Positions 48,179 through 58,098 are shown, numbered from the stretch's first letter. The stretch: DNA of 64,000 bases from Mesorhizobium sp. CA8 (GCF_020164955.1 NZ_JAIUHG010000021.1:1-64000), one strand, 5' to 3'. Translations and numbers: made by a program. Notes: generated by a model not told the origin, from the sequence alone.

Positions 48179-49081
48179 TCACACGAATAGCTTGCCTTCA
48201 GCCACCTTGATCGCATGGCCGCCAATGCGTGCGGAGGCCAGTTTCCCGCCATCGACATTGAGCTCGAGCCGGATGCGCGAGGGCCGGCCCATTTCCAGGC
48301 CCTGCTCGATCCAGAGCTGCGAGATGCCGTCGGTCGGGGCGTCGAAATGCATGATGGCGCCCGCAAAGGCGGCCGCGGCCGAACCGGTCGCGGGGTCCTC
48401 ATAGGAAGGCGTGCCGGGCACGATCATGCGCACATGGAACGCGCTGTCGTGATGTACCGTCTCGCGGCAATAGACATAGGGGCTGGCGAAGGCCCATTCG
48501 CTCTTGCGGGGTGCCAATTCCGACCATGCCTGGTTGTCGAGCCTGATCTTGGCCGCCTCCTCCAACCCGGCAACCGGAATCGTCACATAAGGCACGCCGG
48601 CCGACCAGAAGGCGACACGGTGATTCTCGAAGCCGATCTCGTGCGGGGCAAGGCCGAGCGCCGCGCCGATCGCTTCCGGGTCAGCCTTGAGCTCCAAGGG
48701 TTCCGGCAGTTTCGCCAGGTCGAACTCGGCGAAGGTCGAGCCGTCATGCTTGCTCACCGCGCAGCGCACCGGTCCGATATTCTCCTCCAGCACGAAAATG
48801 CCGGCGGCCTCCCCGGCGAGTTCGGCCAGCGCGATTGCCGAGCCGACCGTCGGATGGCCCGCGAAAGGCATCTCATAGTCGGGCGTGAAGATGCGGATGC
48901 GGTTGCGGTGCTTGGGATTGTCGGGGGGCAGCACGAACACCGTCTCGGACAGATTGAATTCGCGCGCGACCGCCTGCATGCCGGCAGTGTCGAGCCCGTC
49001 GCTATCCAGCACCACCGCAAGCGGATTTCCGGCCAGCCTTTCGGTGGTAAACACATCGTAAAGCAAGTAATTGCGCGCCAT
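48179..49081 (-). CDS. PhzF family isomerase/epimerase-like protein
   Basis: A 300-residue protein with the diaminopimelate-epimerase fold of the PhzF family. The N-terminus YDVFTTERLAGNPLAVV (near residue 7), the catalytic Glu in EFNLSETVFVLPP (near 43), the loop FTPDYEMPFAGHPTVGSA (near 64-82) and the C-terminal EDPATGSAAAAFAG (near 228) are all present. PhzF members isomerise small cyclic or dienol substrates; the substrate of this one is unknown. ATG 49081 (MARNYLLYDVF) is preferred over the upstream extension. It is a single gene downstream of no clear partner. Confidence 0.9.
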   Translation of the reverse strand: MARNYLLYDVFTTERLAGNPLAVVLDSDGLDTAGMQAVAREFNLSETVFVLPPDNPKHRNRIRIFTPDYEMPFAGHPTVGSAIALAELAGEAAGIFVLEENIGPVRCAVSKHDGSTFAEFDLAKLPEPLELKADPEAIGAALGLAPHEIGFENHRVAFWSAGVPYVTIPVAGLEEAAKIRLDNQAWSELAPRKSEWAFASPYVYCRETVHHDSAFHVRMIVPGTPSYEDPATGSAAAAFAGAIMHFDAPTDGISQLWIEQGLEMGRPSRIRLELNVDGGKLASARIGGHAIKVAEGKLFV

Positions 49082-49213
49082 GGAGAAAACCTTTCGCCTC
49101 GCCCCGAATTTCTGCCTCAATCCAAACATGAGGGAAATTTAATTTGAAATTCGAACCTCAAGGCCTGATTTGTGGACGGATAGGGACATCCATTTTCAGC
49201 ATAGGGGTCCGGC

Positions 49214-50500
49214 GTGGACCAGCTTGTCAATCCGCCAAACGCGGAATCCGGTACTTCCATAGAGGCAGCGCTCGGGCTCGACCGCAAGGGCGTAAGCCGC
49301 AAACGTCGCCGCTTCTGGCTCTACGCGCTGCTGGCGATAGCGATCATCGCCGCCGGCATTGCCCTCTATCGATGGTATGCCGCAGCACCTCCCAGGATCG
49401 AATACACCGCCGTGCCCGCGGCGATCGCCGACCTCACCGTCGCGGTATCGGCCACCGGCACGCTGCAGCCGCTGACCCAGGTCGACATCTCCAGCGAGCT
49501 TTCCGGCATCGTCCGCTCGGTCGCGGTCAATGAGAATCAGCAGGTCAAGAAGGGCGACGTGCTGGCGAGGCTCGACACCGCCAAGCTCGAAGTCCAGATC
49601 GAACGCGCCACCGCCTCCGCCAAGGCGGCGGCAGCAAGCGTCGAGAACGCCAAGGTTACCCTGCAGGAGAACGAGAACGCGGTCGTGCGCGCAAGCGCGC
49701 TGACCAAGCGCGGCATGGCGACGGACCAATCGCTCGAAGCGGCGACGGCGACGCGCGATCGCTCGAAGGCGGCGCTCGACAGCGCCGAAGCCAATCTCGC
49801 CATCGCCCAGGCCGATCTCAAGGCGCAGCAGACCGATCTCGCCAAGAGCACCATCTATGCGCCGATCGATGGCATCGTGCTGACGCGCTCGGTCGATCCC
49901 GGCCAGACCGTCGCGTCCTCGCTTCAGGCGCCGGTGCTCTTCGTCATCGCCGCCGACCTGAGGAACATGGAATTGCAGGCCGCCGTCGACGAGGCCGATA
50001 TCGGCCAGGTCAAGCCCGGCCAGCACGCGCGCTTCACCGTCGACGCTTTCCCGGACCGACCCTTCGACGCCGAGATCCGCGACATCTCCTACGCCTCGGT
50101 CACCACCGACGGCGTCGTCACCTACAAAGCGCGGCTCGAAGTCGATAATGGCGAGCTTCTCTTGCGGCCCGGCATGACGGCAACGGTGTCGGTCGTCACC
50201 CGGCAGGCCAAGGGCGTGCTTACCGTCCCGTCGACCGCCTTCCGCTATCGCCCGATGCAACAGACCGCCCGCGGCTGGAGCTTGCGCGACCTCTTCACCG
50301 GCCGAATGGGCCGCCCGAACCGCCAAGCCGAGGCAACGAAGGCGCCGACCGACGGCTCGCGCACGCTTTATGTGCTGGAGAACGGCCGACCGCACCCGGT
50401 CAACGTCAGGATCGGCTCCACCGACGGCGAGTTGACCGAGATCACGTCCGGCCTCGATGAGGGCGCTGAGGTCATCACCGGCGCACAGCAGCGGAGCTGA
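49214..50500 (+). CDS. Efflux periplasmic adaptor, MacA/HlyD family
   Basis: Membrane-fusion protein (428 aa) of a MacAB-like exporter. A cytoplasmic N-terminal tail is followed by one span (LYALLAIAIIAAGIALY, about residues 37-54), then the biotinyl-lipoyl half-motifs (VSATGTLQPLTQVDISSELSG near 77), a long alpha-hairpin coiled coil (about 115-215), the second lipoyl half (IYAPIDGIVLTRSVDPGQTV near 215) and beta-barrel domains. Near the C-terminus a 30-residue insertion (SLRDLFTGRMGRPNRQAE) is unusual. The start is GTG 49214 with AGGGG upstream. The adjacent ATPase and permease genes are its partners; substrate is unknown. Confidence 0.9.
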   Translation: MDQLVNPPNAESGTSIEAALGLDRKGVSRKRRRFWLYALLAIAIIAAGIALYRWYAAAPPRIEYTAVPAAIADLTVAVSATGTLQPLTQVDISSELSGIVRSVAVNENQQVKKGDVLARLDTAKLEVQIERATASAKAAAASVENAKVTLQENENAVVRASALTKRGMATDQSLEAATATRDRSKAALDSAEANLAIAQADLKAQQTDLAKSTIYAPIDGIVLTRSVDPGQTVASSLQAPVLFVIAADLRNMELQAAVDEADIGQVKPGQHARFTVDAFPDRPFDAEIRDISYASVTTDGVVTYKARLEVDNGELLLRPGMTATVSVVTRQAKGVLTVPSTAFRYRPMQQTARGWSLRDLFTGRMGRPNRQAEATKAPTDGSRTLYVLENGRPHPVNVRIGSTDGELTEITSGLDEGAEVITGAQQRS

Positions 50501-50504
50501 CGAA

Positions 50505-51208
50505 ATGTCGGCTCCCCTGCTCATCACCTTCGACAAGGTCTGGAAGAGCTATGGCGAGGGCGAGGCTCGCGTGCACGCGCTGGCCGGCGTCGATCTCGCC
50601 ATTCGGCGCGGCGAATTCGTCGCCATCATGGGTCCCTCCGGCTCGGGCAAATCGACGGCGATGAATATCATCGGCTGCCTCGATACGCCGACAGCCGGAA
50701 CCTACTCTTTCACGGGCATCGATGCGGGACGGCTCGACCGCAACCGCCGCGCGCTTTTGCGCAACCTCTATGTCGGCTTCGTCTTCCAGGGCTACAATCT
50801 CCTGCCGCGCACCACCGCGGCAGAAAATGTCGAGCTGCCGCTGATCTATCGCGGCGTCGCCGCGCGCGAGCGCCGCGATCTCGCCATGCAGGCGCTGGCC
50901 GAGGTCGGGCTTGTCGGGCGCGAGCATCACACGCCGGCCGAGCTTTCGGGCGGCCAGCAGCAGCGCGTGGCGATCGCCCGCGCCATCGTCACCAGGCCGA
51001 CGCTGCTGGTCGCCGACGAACCGACCGGCAATCTCGACACCGCGCGTACGCATGAAATCATGGAGTTGATGACCAGGCTCAATGCCGAGCTCGGTCTCTC
51101 CATTGTCATGGTCACCCATGAGGCCGACGTCGCCGGCTATGCCGGCCGCACAATCCGCTTCCTCGACGGCCATGTCGCCTCCGATACTTTGAAAGCGGAG
51201 GAAGCAGC

Positions 51209-51212
<4 letters not shown>
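50505..51212 (+). CDS. MacB-like ABC transporter ATP-binding protein
   Basis: ATPase (235 aa) of the exporter. Walker A GPSGSGKST (near residue 43), signature LSGGQQQRVAIARAI (near 145) and Walker B LLVADEPTGNLDTAR (near 168) are intact. It belongs to the LolD/FtsE/MacB branch. I start at ATG 50505 (MSAPLLITFDKVWKSYG), 4 nt after the adaptor stop; the open frame runs further upstream inside the adaptor gene. Its stop overlaps the permease start by 4 nt. Confidence 0.93.
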
Positions 51213-52426
<1,214 letters not shown>

Positions 52427-52497
52427 TCAGAGGCAGCGTTCTGCGCCTGTGCGCCGATCTTGCGGTGACGCAGCGCGGAGAGAGCGGCTGGGTGCTG

Positions 52498-53223
52498 CTA
52501 ACGGCCGCCGCCGAAATGCCACTCGACCAGCGGCTTCATGTGCGGCATCAAGCCATCGGGCAGATCGCCGGCGTGGCGGATGATCACCGGCCCCTCGATC
52601 TCCGGCTCGGTCTCGGCGGCGACGAAGGCGGTGATGCGCCGCGCCAGCTCGTCGGCCGGTTCGGCCACGTGGTAGCGGCGGAAGATCACCGTGCCGCTTG
52701 CCGTCGATAGCGCGTGATAGCGCTGTCCGCGCTCGGCCGTCGAAAGGTCCAGCCCGGTCTCCTCCCTCACCTCGCGGATCATGTTGAAGTCGACATCGAC
52801 GAGCCCGTCGCGGAAATCGATCGGCTCGAAGGAGCCGGCAGCGAAATAGACGCGGCCGGCATTGACCGTGTGCGGCCCCATGCGGATCGCCACCAGCGCA
52901 TTGTCGCCGGCAACCAGCACGGCATGCGCGTAGGCGTGCTCGGCGCCGGAATTCTCGCGCCGCCTGCGCCACAGCAGGAACGTCGAATAGTTCACCGCAT
53001 GGCAGCGGCCGACGAGGCGGCCGTCGCGGTAGGCAAGCTGGGAAAGCAGCACCACGGCGCCGTCGAACAATGCCGGATTGGCGGCGATCTCCTGCCGCCA
53101 GTTCTCGGCGATGGCTGCCGCATTGCTGCGCGCAAAGGGATGCGGGCCGGGATCGAGGCGGACGTCGACCGCATCGAGCGGCAGGATGACATTGCGTGGC
53201 AGATCGAAACTCAAGAGGGTCAC
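52498..53223 (-). CDS. Nudix hydrolase
   Basis: A 241-residue protein with an N-terminal ~110-residue domain (LLSFDLPRNVILPLDAVDVRLDPGP) and a Nudix fold after it. The Nudix box is partial: REVREETGLDL (near residue 158) has the catalytic REXXEE core, but the conserved Glu eight positions upstream is Val, so the metal site may be arranged differently. Substrate is unknown; it hydrolyses a nucleoside-diphosphate-linked compound if typical. GTG 53223 overlaps the stop of the endonuclease/phosphatase gene (GTGA), so the two are one operon. Confidence 0.82.
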   Translation of the reverse strand: MTLLSFDLPRNVILPLDAVDVRLDPGPHPFARSNAAAIAENWRQEIAANPALFDGAVVLLSQLAYRDGRLVGRCHAVNYSTFLLWRRRRENSGAEHAYAHAVLVAGDNALVAIRMGPHTVNAGRVYFAAGSFEPIDFRDGLVDVDFNMIREVREETGLDLSTAERGQRYHALSTASGTVIFRRYHVAEPADELARRITAFVAAETEPEIEGPVIIRHAGDLPDGLMPHMKPLVEWHFGGGR

Positions 53224-54332
53224 GCCATGTCCAGGGTGATCGCAATCGGACAATGGTCCGACGCTTTCGGCCTGTCCCACCCGACGCGCGGGAAACGCTC
53301 GACCTCTTGTCCGGGCGGGAAGATGGTGCGCCAGGGCTGGCCGTTGCGGATGATGTCGGGAACGGCAGTGGCATTCTTCGCCGCCAGCGCCTTCGACAGC
53401 AGGATATAATCGAGCTGGCAAAGATGCCGCTCCTCCGGGCCGCGCGTGTGGTAGAAGCTCCAGCGATCCATCTCCGGCCGCCGCTCGACGACATTCTCGC
53501 AAAAGCCGCCGGCGGTAAGCACATCGATCGAGGACCGGGTTTCGTCGACAACCTTGAAACGGTAGCCGTCGATGGCATCGCCCTCGATCTTCACGCGCTG
53601 CCGGTAGTCGTTGAGGTCGCCGCAGATCGCCCAGCGCTTGTCGGCGGCGTGGTCCTTGCCGAAACGCTCCTCGATGATGCGGCGCACTGCCTGCGCCTCG
53701 GCGATGCGCAGCGGCATCGACGCCTCGCGGCCATTCAGCCCGTTGCGCGGCGGACCCATGGATTTGAAATGCACGAGATAGAGGGTCAGCGGCGCGCCGC
53801 CGACCCTCAGGTCGATCTCCACGCAATCGCGGCGAAAGATACGTTCATTGGCAAGATAGCCGAACGTGGCGAGTTCCGGCGTGAACAGCCCGAACTCCTC
53901 GAAGGTGACATAGGCGTGGCTGGTCATGCGCACGAATTCGATCGGCTGCCCTTGCGCGGTCTCGTTGCGCATCATCACGGCGACATCGATGCCGCGCGTG
54001 TCGTTGCCGGCGGTGGTGTATTTCTGCCGGTAGCCCTGCCCGACCATCTTGAACAGATAGCCATATTCGAAGGCCTTCAGCGCCTCGATATTGTCGACCT
54101 CCTGCATGCAGATGATATCGGCGCGGGTGGCCGCGATGGCGAGCGCCGTCAGCTGACGGGTGTCGTCGGATTGGGCGATCGTACGGGCCTGTTCGAGGAT
54201 GCGGTATTCGGCCTCGCTCTGGATGTCGAACAGGGCCAGCGTGCGGTCTTCATTGAGTTGGTTGCGATAGCCCGAGAAATCGAACCTGTTCATCAGGTTC
54301 TCGACATTGAAGGTGGCGAGGCGCAGCGACAT
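53220..54332 (-). CDS. Endonuclease/exonuclease/phosphatase family protein
   Basis: A 370-residue protein of the EEP superfamily (Mg-dependent phosphodiesterases such as DNase I and ExoIII). Motifs: LRLATFNVENLMNRFD (residue 3), the metal-binding Glu in ICMQEVDNIEAL (near 75), CGDLNDYRQR (near 250), and SDHCPIAITLD at the C-terminus. No signal peptide is visible. Subfamily substrate cannot be read from the sequence. ATG 54332 (MSLRLATFN) fits the domain start; an upstream ATG 7 codons earlier is possible. Confidence 0.88.
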   Translation of the reverse strand: MSLRLATFNVENLMNRFDFSGYRNQLNEDRTLALFDIQSEAEYRILEQARTIAQSDDTRQLTALAIAATRADIICMQEVDNIEALKAFEYGYLFKMVGQGYRQKYTTAGNDTRGIDVAVMMRNETAQGQPIEFVRMTSHAYVTFEEFGLFTPELATFGYLANERIFRRDCVEIDLRVGGAPLTLYLVHFKSMGPPRNGLNGREASMPLRIAEAQAVRRIIEERFGKDHAADKRWAICGDLNDYRQRVKIEGDAIDGYRFKVVDETRSSIDVLTAGGFCENVVERRPEMDRWSFYHTRGPEERHLCQLDYILLSKALAAKNATAVPDIIRNGQPWRTIFPPGQEVERFPRVGWDRPKASDHCPIAITLDMA

Positions 54333-54497
54333 GGCCGTGACCTTTGCCCGCAAGCGCGAGCGAAAACAAGAGCCAGGCCGATGCTCGTTATGGTTGATGG
54401 AACCTTTCTGTTCATCCTCCGTTCAGACGGAAAGTTCCAACAATAGGCCTCTTCCCGGGGGTGCTGGGCGTGGGGCCTTTACTCCTTGGAGAGTGAA

Positions 54498-55082
54498 ATG
54501 AAACCGCTTTTCTCTTCCCTTCGATCCGGGCTCCTGGCCCTGGGTTTCGTTGCCGGCGTGACGGCACCGTCGGTGGCCGGCCCGATCTTGCAACCCGATC
54601 TGTCGACCGCAACCAGCACGGCGGCAACCATCATACCCATCCGCGACAGCTGGGCCGGCGGCAACGACCGGGGGGGGATGTATGATTGGCGCTGGCGGCG
54701 CGGTGGCGACTGGCGGGGCCGGGATTTCAGATGGCGCGGCGACGACTTCCGCTCTCGTCATTTCTCCCGCAACTGGGATGGCGGCGACTGGCGCTGGCGG
54801 CATCATCGCCACCATCGGGGTTTCGATAGTGGCGACGCCGCCCTTCTGGGGCTGGGGCTAGGCCTGGGCCTGGGTAGCCTCGCCTACAACAACTACTACG
54901 ATCCATACTATTACGATCCTTACCCGCGCTACGTTCAGCCGCGGCGCATCTACCGGACCGAGCGGCTTTCCAGGGCCCATGTCCAATGGTGCTACGACCG
55001 CTACCGGTCCTATCGGGCTTGGGACAACACGTTCCAGCCCAACTACGGCCCGCGCCGGCAGTGCATCTCGCCCTATATCTGA
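54498..55082 (+). CDS. BA14K family secreted/surface protein
   Basis: A 194-residue exported protein. It has a signal peptide (MKPLFSSLRSGLLALGFVAG..., cleavage near APSVAG), a region very rich in Arg, Trp, Gly and Asp (about residues 55-110), a short Gly/Leu run (LLGLGLGLGLGSLAYNN), a Tyr-rich patch (YDPYYYDPYPRY), and the BA14K signature at the end: HVQWCYDRYRSYRAWDNTF and a final CISPY. BA14K proteins, first described as a Brucella immunoreactive and lectin-like antigen, are common in Hyphomicrobiales. GGAG lies 9 nt upstream of ATG 54498. Confidence 0.9.
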   Translation: MKPLFSSLRSGLLALGFVAGVTAPSVAGPILQPDLSTATSTAATIIPIRDSWAGGNDRGGMYDWRWRRGGDWRGRDFRWRGDDFRSRHFSRNWDGGDWRWRHHRHHRGFDSGDAALLGLGLGLGLGSLAYNNYYDPYYYDPYPRYVQPRRIYRTERLSRAHVQWCYDRYRSYRAWDNTFQPNYGPRRQCISPYI

Positions 55083-55105
55083 GCCCGTCGGCAGGAAGGA
55101 TGAGA

Positions 55106-55130
55106 CGGCGCCCATCGCGGGCGCCGTTTT
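55106..55130 (+). terminator. Rho-independent terminator of the BA14K gene
   Basis: Perfect 8-bp stem CGGCGCCC (55106-55113) / GGGCGCCG (55119-55126), loop ATCGC, followed by TTTTATTT. It lies 24 nt after the BA14K stop codon. Confidence 0.88.
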
Positions 55131-55196
55131 ATTTGCCGCAACCTGTGCCCGCCATCGGCCGATAACCCTAAATTCATCGGCGGCGGCTATTCATCC

Positions 55197-55538
55197 ATGC
55201 CGATGTCTCTCAATATGACGATTCGCGCGAACGGGGTGCGAGACGTGCTCGCCATGGCCGAAAACGAACACAGAAATCAACACAGGCAACGCGTGCTCAA
55301 AGGCGCGGCGATCCTGACCGGCATCAACAATTCCGAGGTCAGATGCACGGTGCGCAACATGCATGCGAACGGCGCGGAGCTGAAAGTGCCGATCGATGCG
55401 CGCGTGCCCGACGAATTCCTGCTCTACGTGCCGGTCGACGGCATCGGCTACAAGGCGGTGGTGCGCTGGCGCCGCGAGGATCGCATCGGCGTCGAGTTCA
55501 CCGGCACCGAGCCCAAGCCACACTGGCACTACGGTTGA
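55197..55538 (+). CDS. PilZ domain protein
   Basis: A small protein of up to 113 residues whose C-terminal ~90 residues form a PilZ-like domain: RQRVLKGAAILTG (RxxxR-type start of the motif), then VRCTVRNMHANGAELKV in place of the D/NxSxxG strand, and RWRREDRIGVEFTG at the end. PilZ domains bind cyclic-di-GMP, but here the second motif reads NMHANG, so binding is uncertain. Several starts are possible: ATG 55197, 55203, 55212 and 55254; the last gives a 94-residue protein limited to the domain. Confidence 0.8.
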   Translation: MPMSLNMTIRANGVRDVLAMAENEHRNQHRQRVLKGAAILTGINNSEVRCTVRNMHANGAELKVPIDARVPDEFLLYVPVDGIGYKAVVRWRREDRIGVEFTGTEPKPHWHYG

Positions 55539-55565
55539 GCAGCGGCAACGCTGCGCACCCCGCAA

Positions 55566-55602
55566 CGAAAAAGCCGGCGGATCGATCCGCCGGCTTTGAT
55601 AA
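55566..55602. terminator. Bidirectional terminator hairpin between PilZ gene and ilvC
   Basis: A 28-nt perfect palindrome, AAAGCCGGCGGATC and its complement (55570-55597). Read on the minus strand it ends in CTTTTTCG, so it can stop ilvC transcription; read on the plus strand it ends CTTTGATAATTT and can stop the PilZ transcript. Confidence 0.85.
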
Positions 55603-55616
55603 TTTGACACGAAACT

Positions 55617-55661
55617 TCGCCTTAGTTCTTGGCCTTGTCGACCAGCTTGTTGTTGGCGATC
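55617..55661 (-). pseudogene. Duplicate of the ilvC 3' end
   Basis: On the minus strand this 45-nt stretch encodes AIANNKLVDKAKN and a stop, matching the ilvC end WIAKNKLVDKAKN. It aligns with 55714-55758 with two mismatches in the coding part, including the shared TCGCC just after the stop codon. It lies between the real ilvC stop and the terminator, separated by 52 nt containing a small GGGCAAAGCCC hairpin. It has no start codon and is only a fragment. Confidence 0.85.
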
Positions 55662-55718
55662 GCCCGCGCAACCGCAGGGCAAAGCCCGAGGACGCGCAGG
55701 CAAAAGATGTGAGTCGCC

Positions 55719-56738
55719 TTAGTTCTTCGCCTTGTCGACCAGCTTGTTTTTGGCGATCCACGGCATCATCGCGCGCAGCTTGGCGCCGACTTCCTCGATC
55801 TGGTGGCTGTCGTTGTTGCGGCGGATGCCCTTGAAGCGCGACAGGCCGGCCCGATATTCCTGCATCCATTCCGAGGTGAACTTGCCGGTCTGGATGTCCT
55901 TCAGGATGCGCTTCATCTCAGCTTTGGTTTCGGCGGTGATGATGCGCGGACCCGAGACATATTCGCCCCATTCGGCGGTGTTCGAGATCGAGTAGTTCAT
56001 GTTGGCGATGCCGCCTTCATAGATCAGGTCGACGATCAGCTTCACCTCGTGCAGGCACTCGAAATAGGCCATCTCCGGCGCATAGCCGGCTTCCACCAGC
56101 GTCTCGAAGCCGGCGCGGATCAGTTCGACCAGGCCGCCGCACAGCACGACCTGCTCGCCGAACAGATCGGTCTCGCACTCCTCGCGGAAGTTGGTCTCGA
56201 TGATGCCCGAACGGCCGCCGCCGACGCCGCAGGCATAGGAGAGCGCGAGGTCGAGCGCGTTGCCCGAAGCGTCCTGATTAACGGCGACCAGGCACGGCAC
56301 GCCGCCGCCCTTCTGGTATTCGCCGCGCACCGTGTGGCCCGGGCCCTTCGGCGCGATCATGACGACGTCGACCGAGGCCTTCGGCTCGATCAGGCCGAAA
56401 TGCACGTTGAGGCCGTGCGCGAAGGCGATCGCCGCACCATCGCGGATGTTCGCCGCGATCTCGTTTTTGTAGATGTCGGCCTGCAATTCGTCGGGCGTCG
56501 CCATCATCATCAGGTCGGCCCATTTGGCGGCGTCCGCCACGCTCATCACCTTGAGCCCGTCGGCCTCGACCTTCTTTGCGGTCGCCGAGCCGGCCTTGAG
56601 ACCGATGGCGATCTCCTTGACGCCGGAATCCTTGAGGTTGAGCGCATGCGCCCGGCCCTGGCTGCCATAGCCGATGATGGCGACCTTCTTGCCCTTGATC
56701 AGATTGAGATCGGCGTCACGATCGTAATAGACACGCAT
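55719..56738 (-). CDS. ilvC: Ketol-acid reductoisomerase (NADP+)
   Basis: Second common step of branched-chain amino-acid synthesis: converts acetolactate or acetohydroxybutyrate with NADPH. The 339-residue length is exactly class I. N-terminal Rossmann domain VAIIGYGSQGRAHALNLKDSGV (near residue 19), then PKGPGHTVR (near 130); the C-terminal knotted domain has the metal ligands in FREECETDLFGEQVVLCGG (near 189-207) and EMAYFECLHEVKLIVDLIYEGG (near 230). ATG 56738 follows AGGGAAGGAAG; the frame extends upstream 31 codons without similarity. A TetR gene lies just upstream on the same strand. Confidence 0.96.
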   Translation of the reverse strand: MRVYYDRDADLNLIKGKKVAIIGYGSQGRAHALNLKDSGVKEIAIGLKAGSATAKKVEADGLKVMSVADAAKWADLMMMATPDELQADIYKNEIAANIRDGAAIAFAHGLNVHFGLIEPKASVDVVMIAPKGPGHTVRGEYQKGGGVPCLVAVNQDASGNALDLALSYACGVGGGRSGIIETNFREECETDLFGEQVVLCGGLVELIRAGFETLVEAGYAPEMAYFECLHEVKLIVDLIYEGGIANMNYSISNTAEWGEYVSGPRIITAETKAEMKRILKDIQTGKFTSEWMQEYRAGLSRFKGIRRNNDSHQIEEVGAKLRAMMPWIAKNKLVDKAKN

Positions 56739-56763
56739 TTTGGTCTTCCTTCCCTTTTGAAGA

Positions 56764-57417
56764 TCAGAGGCTTTGCAGCCGGTTGTTTGCTCCGAAGAGA
56801 GCGAGAAACTGCTGCGTCGCGCGGCGGGCATCGCCGCCGATTGTCGCCTCAGTCAATTCCACCCGGTCGCCGAGCAGCAGACGGATCTGCACATCGCGGC
56901 CGACCAGGCCGAAAAAGGTCCGGAACGCCGTCTCGGCGTCCTCGAAATCGAGCAGCCCTGCCTGCCGGCCGGCTTCAAGCACCGGCTTCAGCCGCCTGGC
57001 AAGCGCGAAGCGGCCATTCTGCAGCACGATGGCGCCGAGGTCATCTTTCCCGGAGCCGGCATGGCCGACCGCCACACGGTTGAGCGCGATCGACGTATCG
57101 CTGGAGATCACCTTGAGCCAGTCGGAGGCGAAGCGTTCGAGGCTTGCCGTCAGCGACGCGAGGTCGAGCCCCTTGCGGTCGACCGGTGTCACACGCACCT
57201 TGGAGGCCTGCCACTGCACCGTCGCCGTCAGCAGGCCGTCGCGGTCGCCGAACCATTTGTAGAGCGTTTCCTTGGAACAGCTGGCCCGCCGCGCCACCGC
57301 GGTCATGGTGAGGTTGTCGCCCTCCTCGACTAACAGGCGAAGCGCCGCATCCAGAACCGCCTGCTGGCGCTCGGTCAGCGTTTCGCTCTTATCGATGTCG
57401 GCGCCTGCCTGCAGCAC
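56764..57417 (-). CDS. TetR/AcrR family transcriptional regulator
   Basis: A 217-residue repressor-type protein. The N-terminal helix-turn-helix is clear: RQQAVLDAALRLLVEEGDNLTMTAVARRASCSKETLYKWFGDRDGLL (about residues 18-64), followed by a variable ligand-binding domain with a TetR_C-like FRTFFGLVGRDVQIRLLLG segment (near 165). It lies 25 nt upstream of ilvC in the same direction, so the two may be cotranscribed, and a perfect inverted repeat lies upstream of its start. Control of its own promoter and of ilvC is likely but not shown; the ligand is unknown. Confidence 0.88.
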   Translation of the reverse strand: MLQAGADIDKSETLTERQQAVLDAALRLLVEEGDNLTMTAVARRASCSKETLYKWFGDRDGLLTATVQWQASKVRVTPVDRKGLDLASLTASLERFASDWLKVISSDTSIALNRVAVGHAGSGKDDLGAIVLQNGRFALARRLKPVLEAGRQAGLLDFEDAETAFRTFFGLVGRDVQIRLLLGDRVELTEATIGGDARRATQQFLALFGANNRLQSL

Positions 57418-57451
57418 GTTCTGTCCCGCTTTTCCGGTCGCTCACAGGCGT

Positions 57452-57466
57452 ACCGTACGTTACGGT
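57452..57466. promoter_or_regulatory. Candidate TetR operator
   Basis: Perfect inverted repeat ACCGTA-CGT-TACGGT (57452-57466), 35 nt upstream of the TetR gene start codon, in the position of a promoter-proximal operator. Size and symmetry fit a TetR-family site. Confidence 0.6.
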
Positions 57467-57546
57467 TCGGCTTATTGCGCATTCCGGTTTCCGATGCAAG
57501 GGGCTGCTGAGAAAAATGACCGGCGAACCGGCGAAAGGCTCGCCAG

Positions 57547-58002
57547 CTACTCGCTGGCCGGCGGATCACGCAACCGTCCGAGCAGGCTGGCCAATGTCTT
57601 CAGGTCCTGGGCTGAAAGCCGGTCGCCAATTTGGTCAGCAATAGAAGCGCCATAGATCGCCCAGATGCGGCGGCGCATCTCCCGGCCGCTTGCCGTGATG
57701 CGAACGGTCTGCCCGCGGCCGTCATCCGAGACGGGCAGCTTCTCGATCAGGCCGTCCACTTCCAGCCGGGCCAGCAGCCTTGAGACGCTATACTGCGCCA
57801 ACAGGATGCGATCGATCAGCTCGAACGGCCTTAATCCGCCCTCGCCTGCCTCTGCAAGCTCATGCAGCACGTCATACCAGGCGAGCGGCGGCAGGCCGCT
57901 GGCTTTCAGCGCGTCCTCGGTCCTTTCGACAAGTTGGCGCGAGACGCGCACCAGGCGCGCCCAGGCGGCGATGGCTTCGGGTGATGGCGATTTCTTCGTC
58001 AT
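57547..58002 (-). CDS. MarR family transcriptional regulator
   Basis: A 151-residue winged-helix protein. LPPLAWYDVLHELAEAGEGGLRPFELIDRILLAQYSVSRLLARLEVDGLIEKLPVSDDGRG-type sequence (about residues 37-97) covers the recognition helix and the beta-wing with the conserved DxRG-like turn (DDGRGQTVRITASGRE). It is divergent from the Rieske-GST pair, with three palindromic boxes between them, so it probably represses both its own gene and that pair. The inducer is unknown; no redox cysteine is evident. Confidence 0.9.
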   Translation of the reverse strand: MTKKSPSPEAIAAWARLVRVSRQLVERTEDALKASGLPPLAWYDVLHELAEAGEGGLRPFELIDRILLAQYSVSRLLARLEVDGLIEKLPVSDDGRGQTVRITASGREMRRRIWAIYGASIADQIGDRLSAQDLKTLASLLGRLRDPPASE

Positions 58003-58022
58003 CGGCGCAGCCTAGAGGATAG

Positions 58023-58081
58023 ATGCAACTGCATCAAGCTTGACGATCGATGCAAATGCATTCATATAAATGCAATTGCAT
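58023..58081. promoter_or_regulatory. Three ATGCA-N2-TGCAT palindromes, probable MarR operators
   Basis: Box 1 ATGCAACTGCAT (58023-58034), box 2 ATGCAAATGCAT (58050-58061) and box 3 ATGCAATTGCAT (58070-58081), each a 12-bp palindrome; starts are 27 and 20 nt apart. They fill the 96-nt space between the divergent MarR gene and the Rieske gene. Box 3 ends 17 nt before the Rieske ATG. Confidence 0.75.
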
Positions 58082-58098
58082 CGACAAGGAGTTCTCCG

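Noticed and set aside
52427..53578. 383-codon frame overlapping the Nudix and nuclease/phosphatase genes
   Set aside because: Arg-rich frame-shifted reading; the real genes are the frames with the EEP and Nudix motifs.
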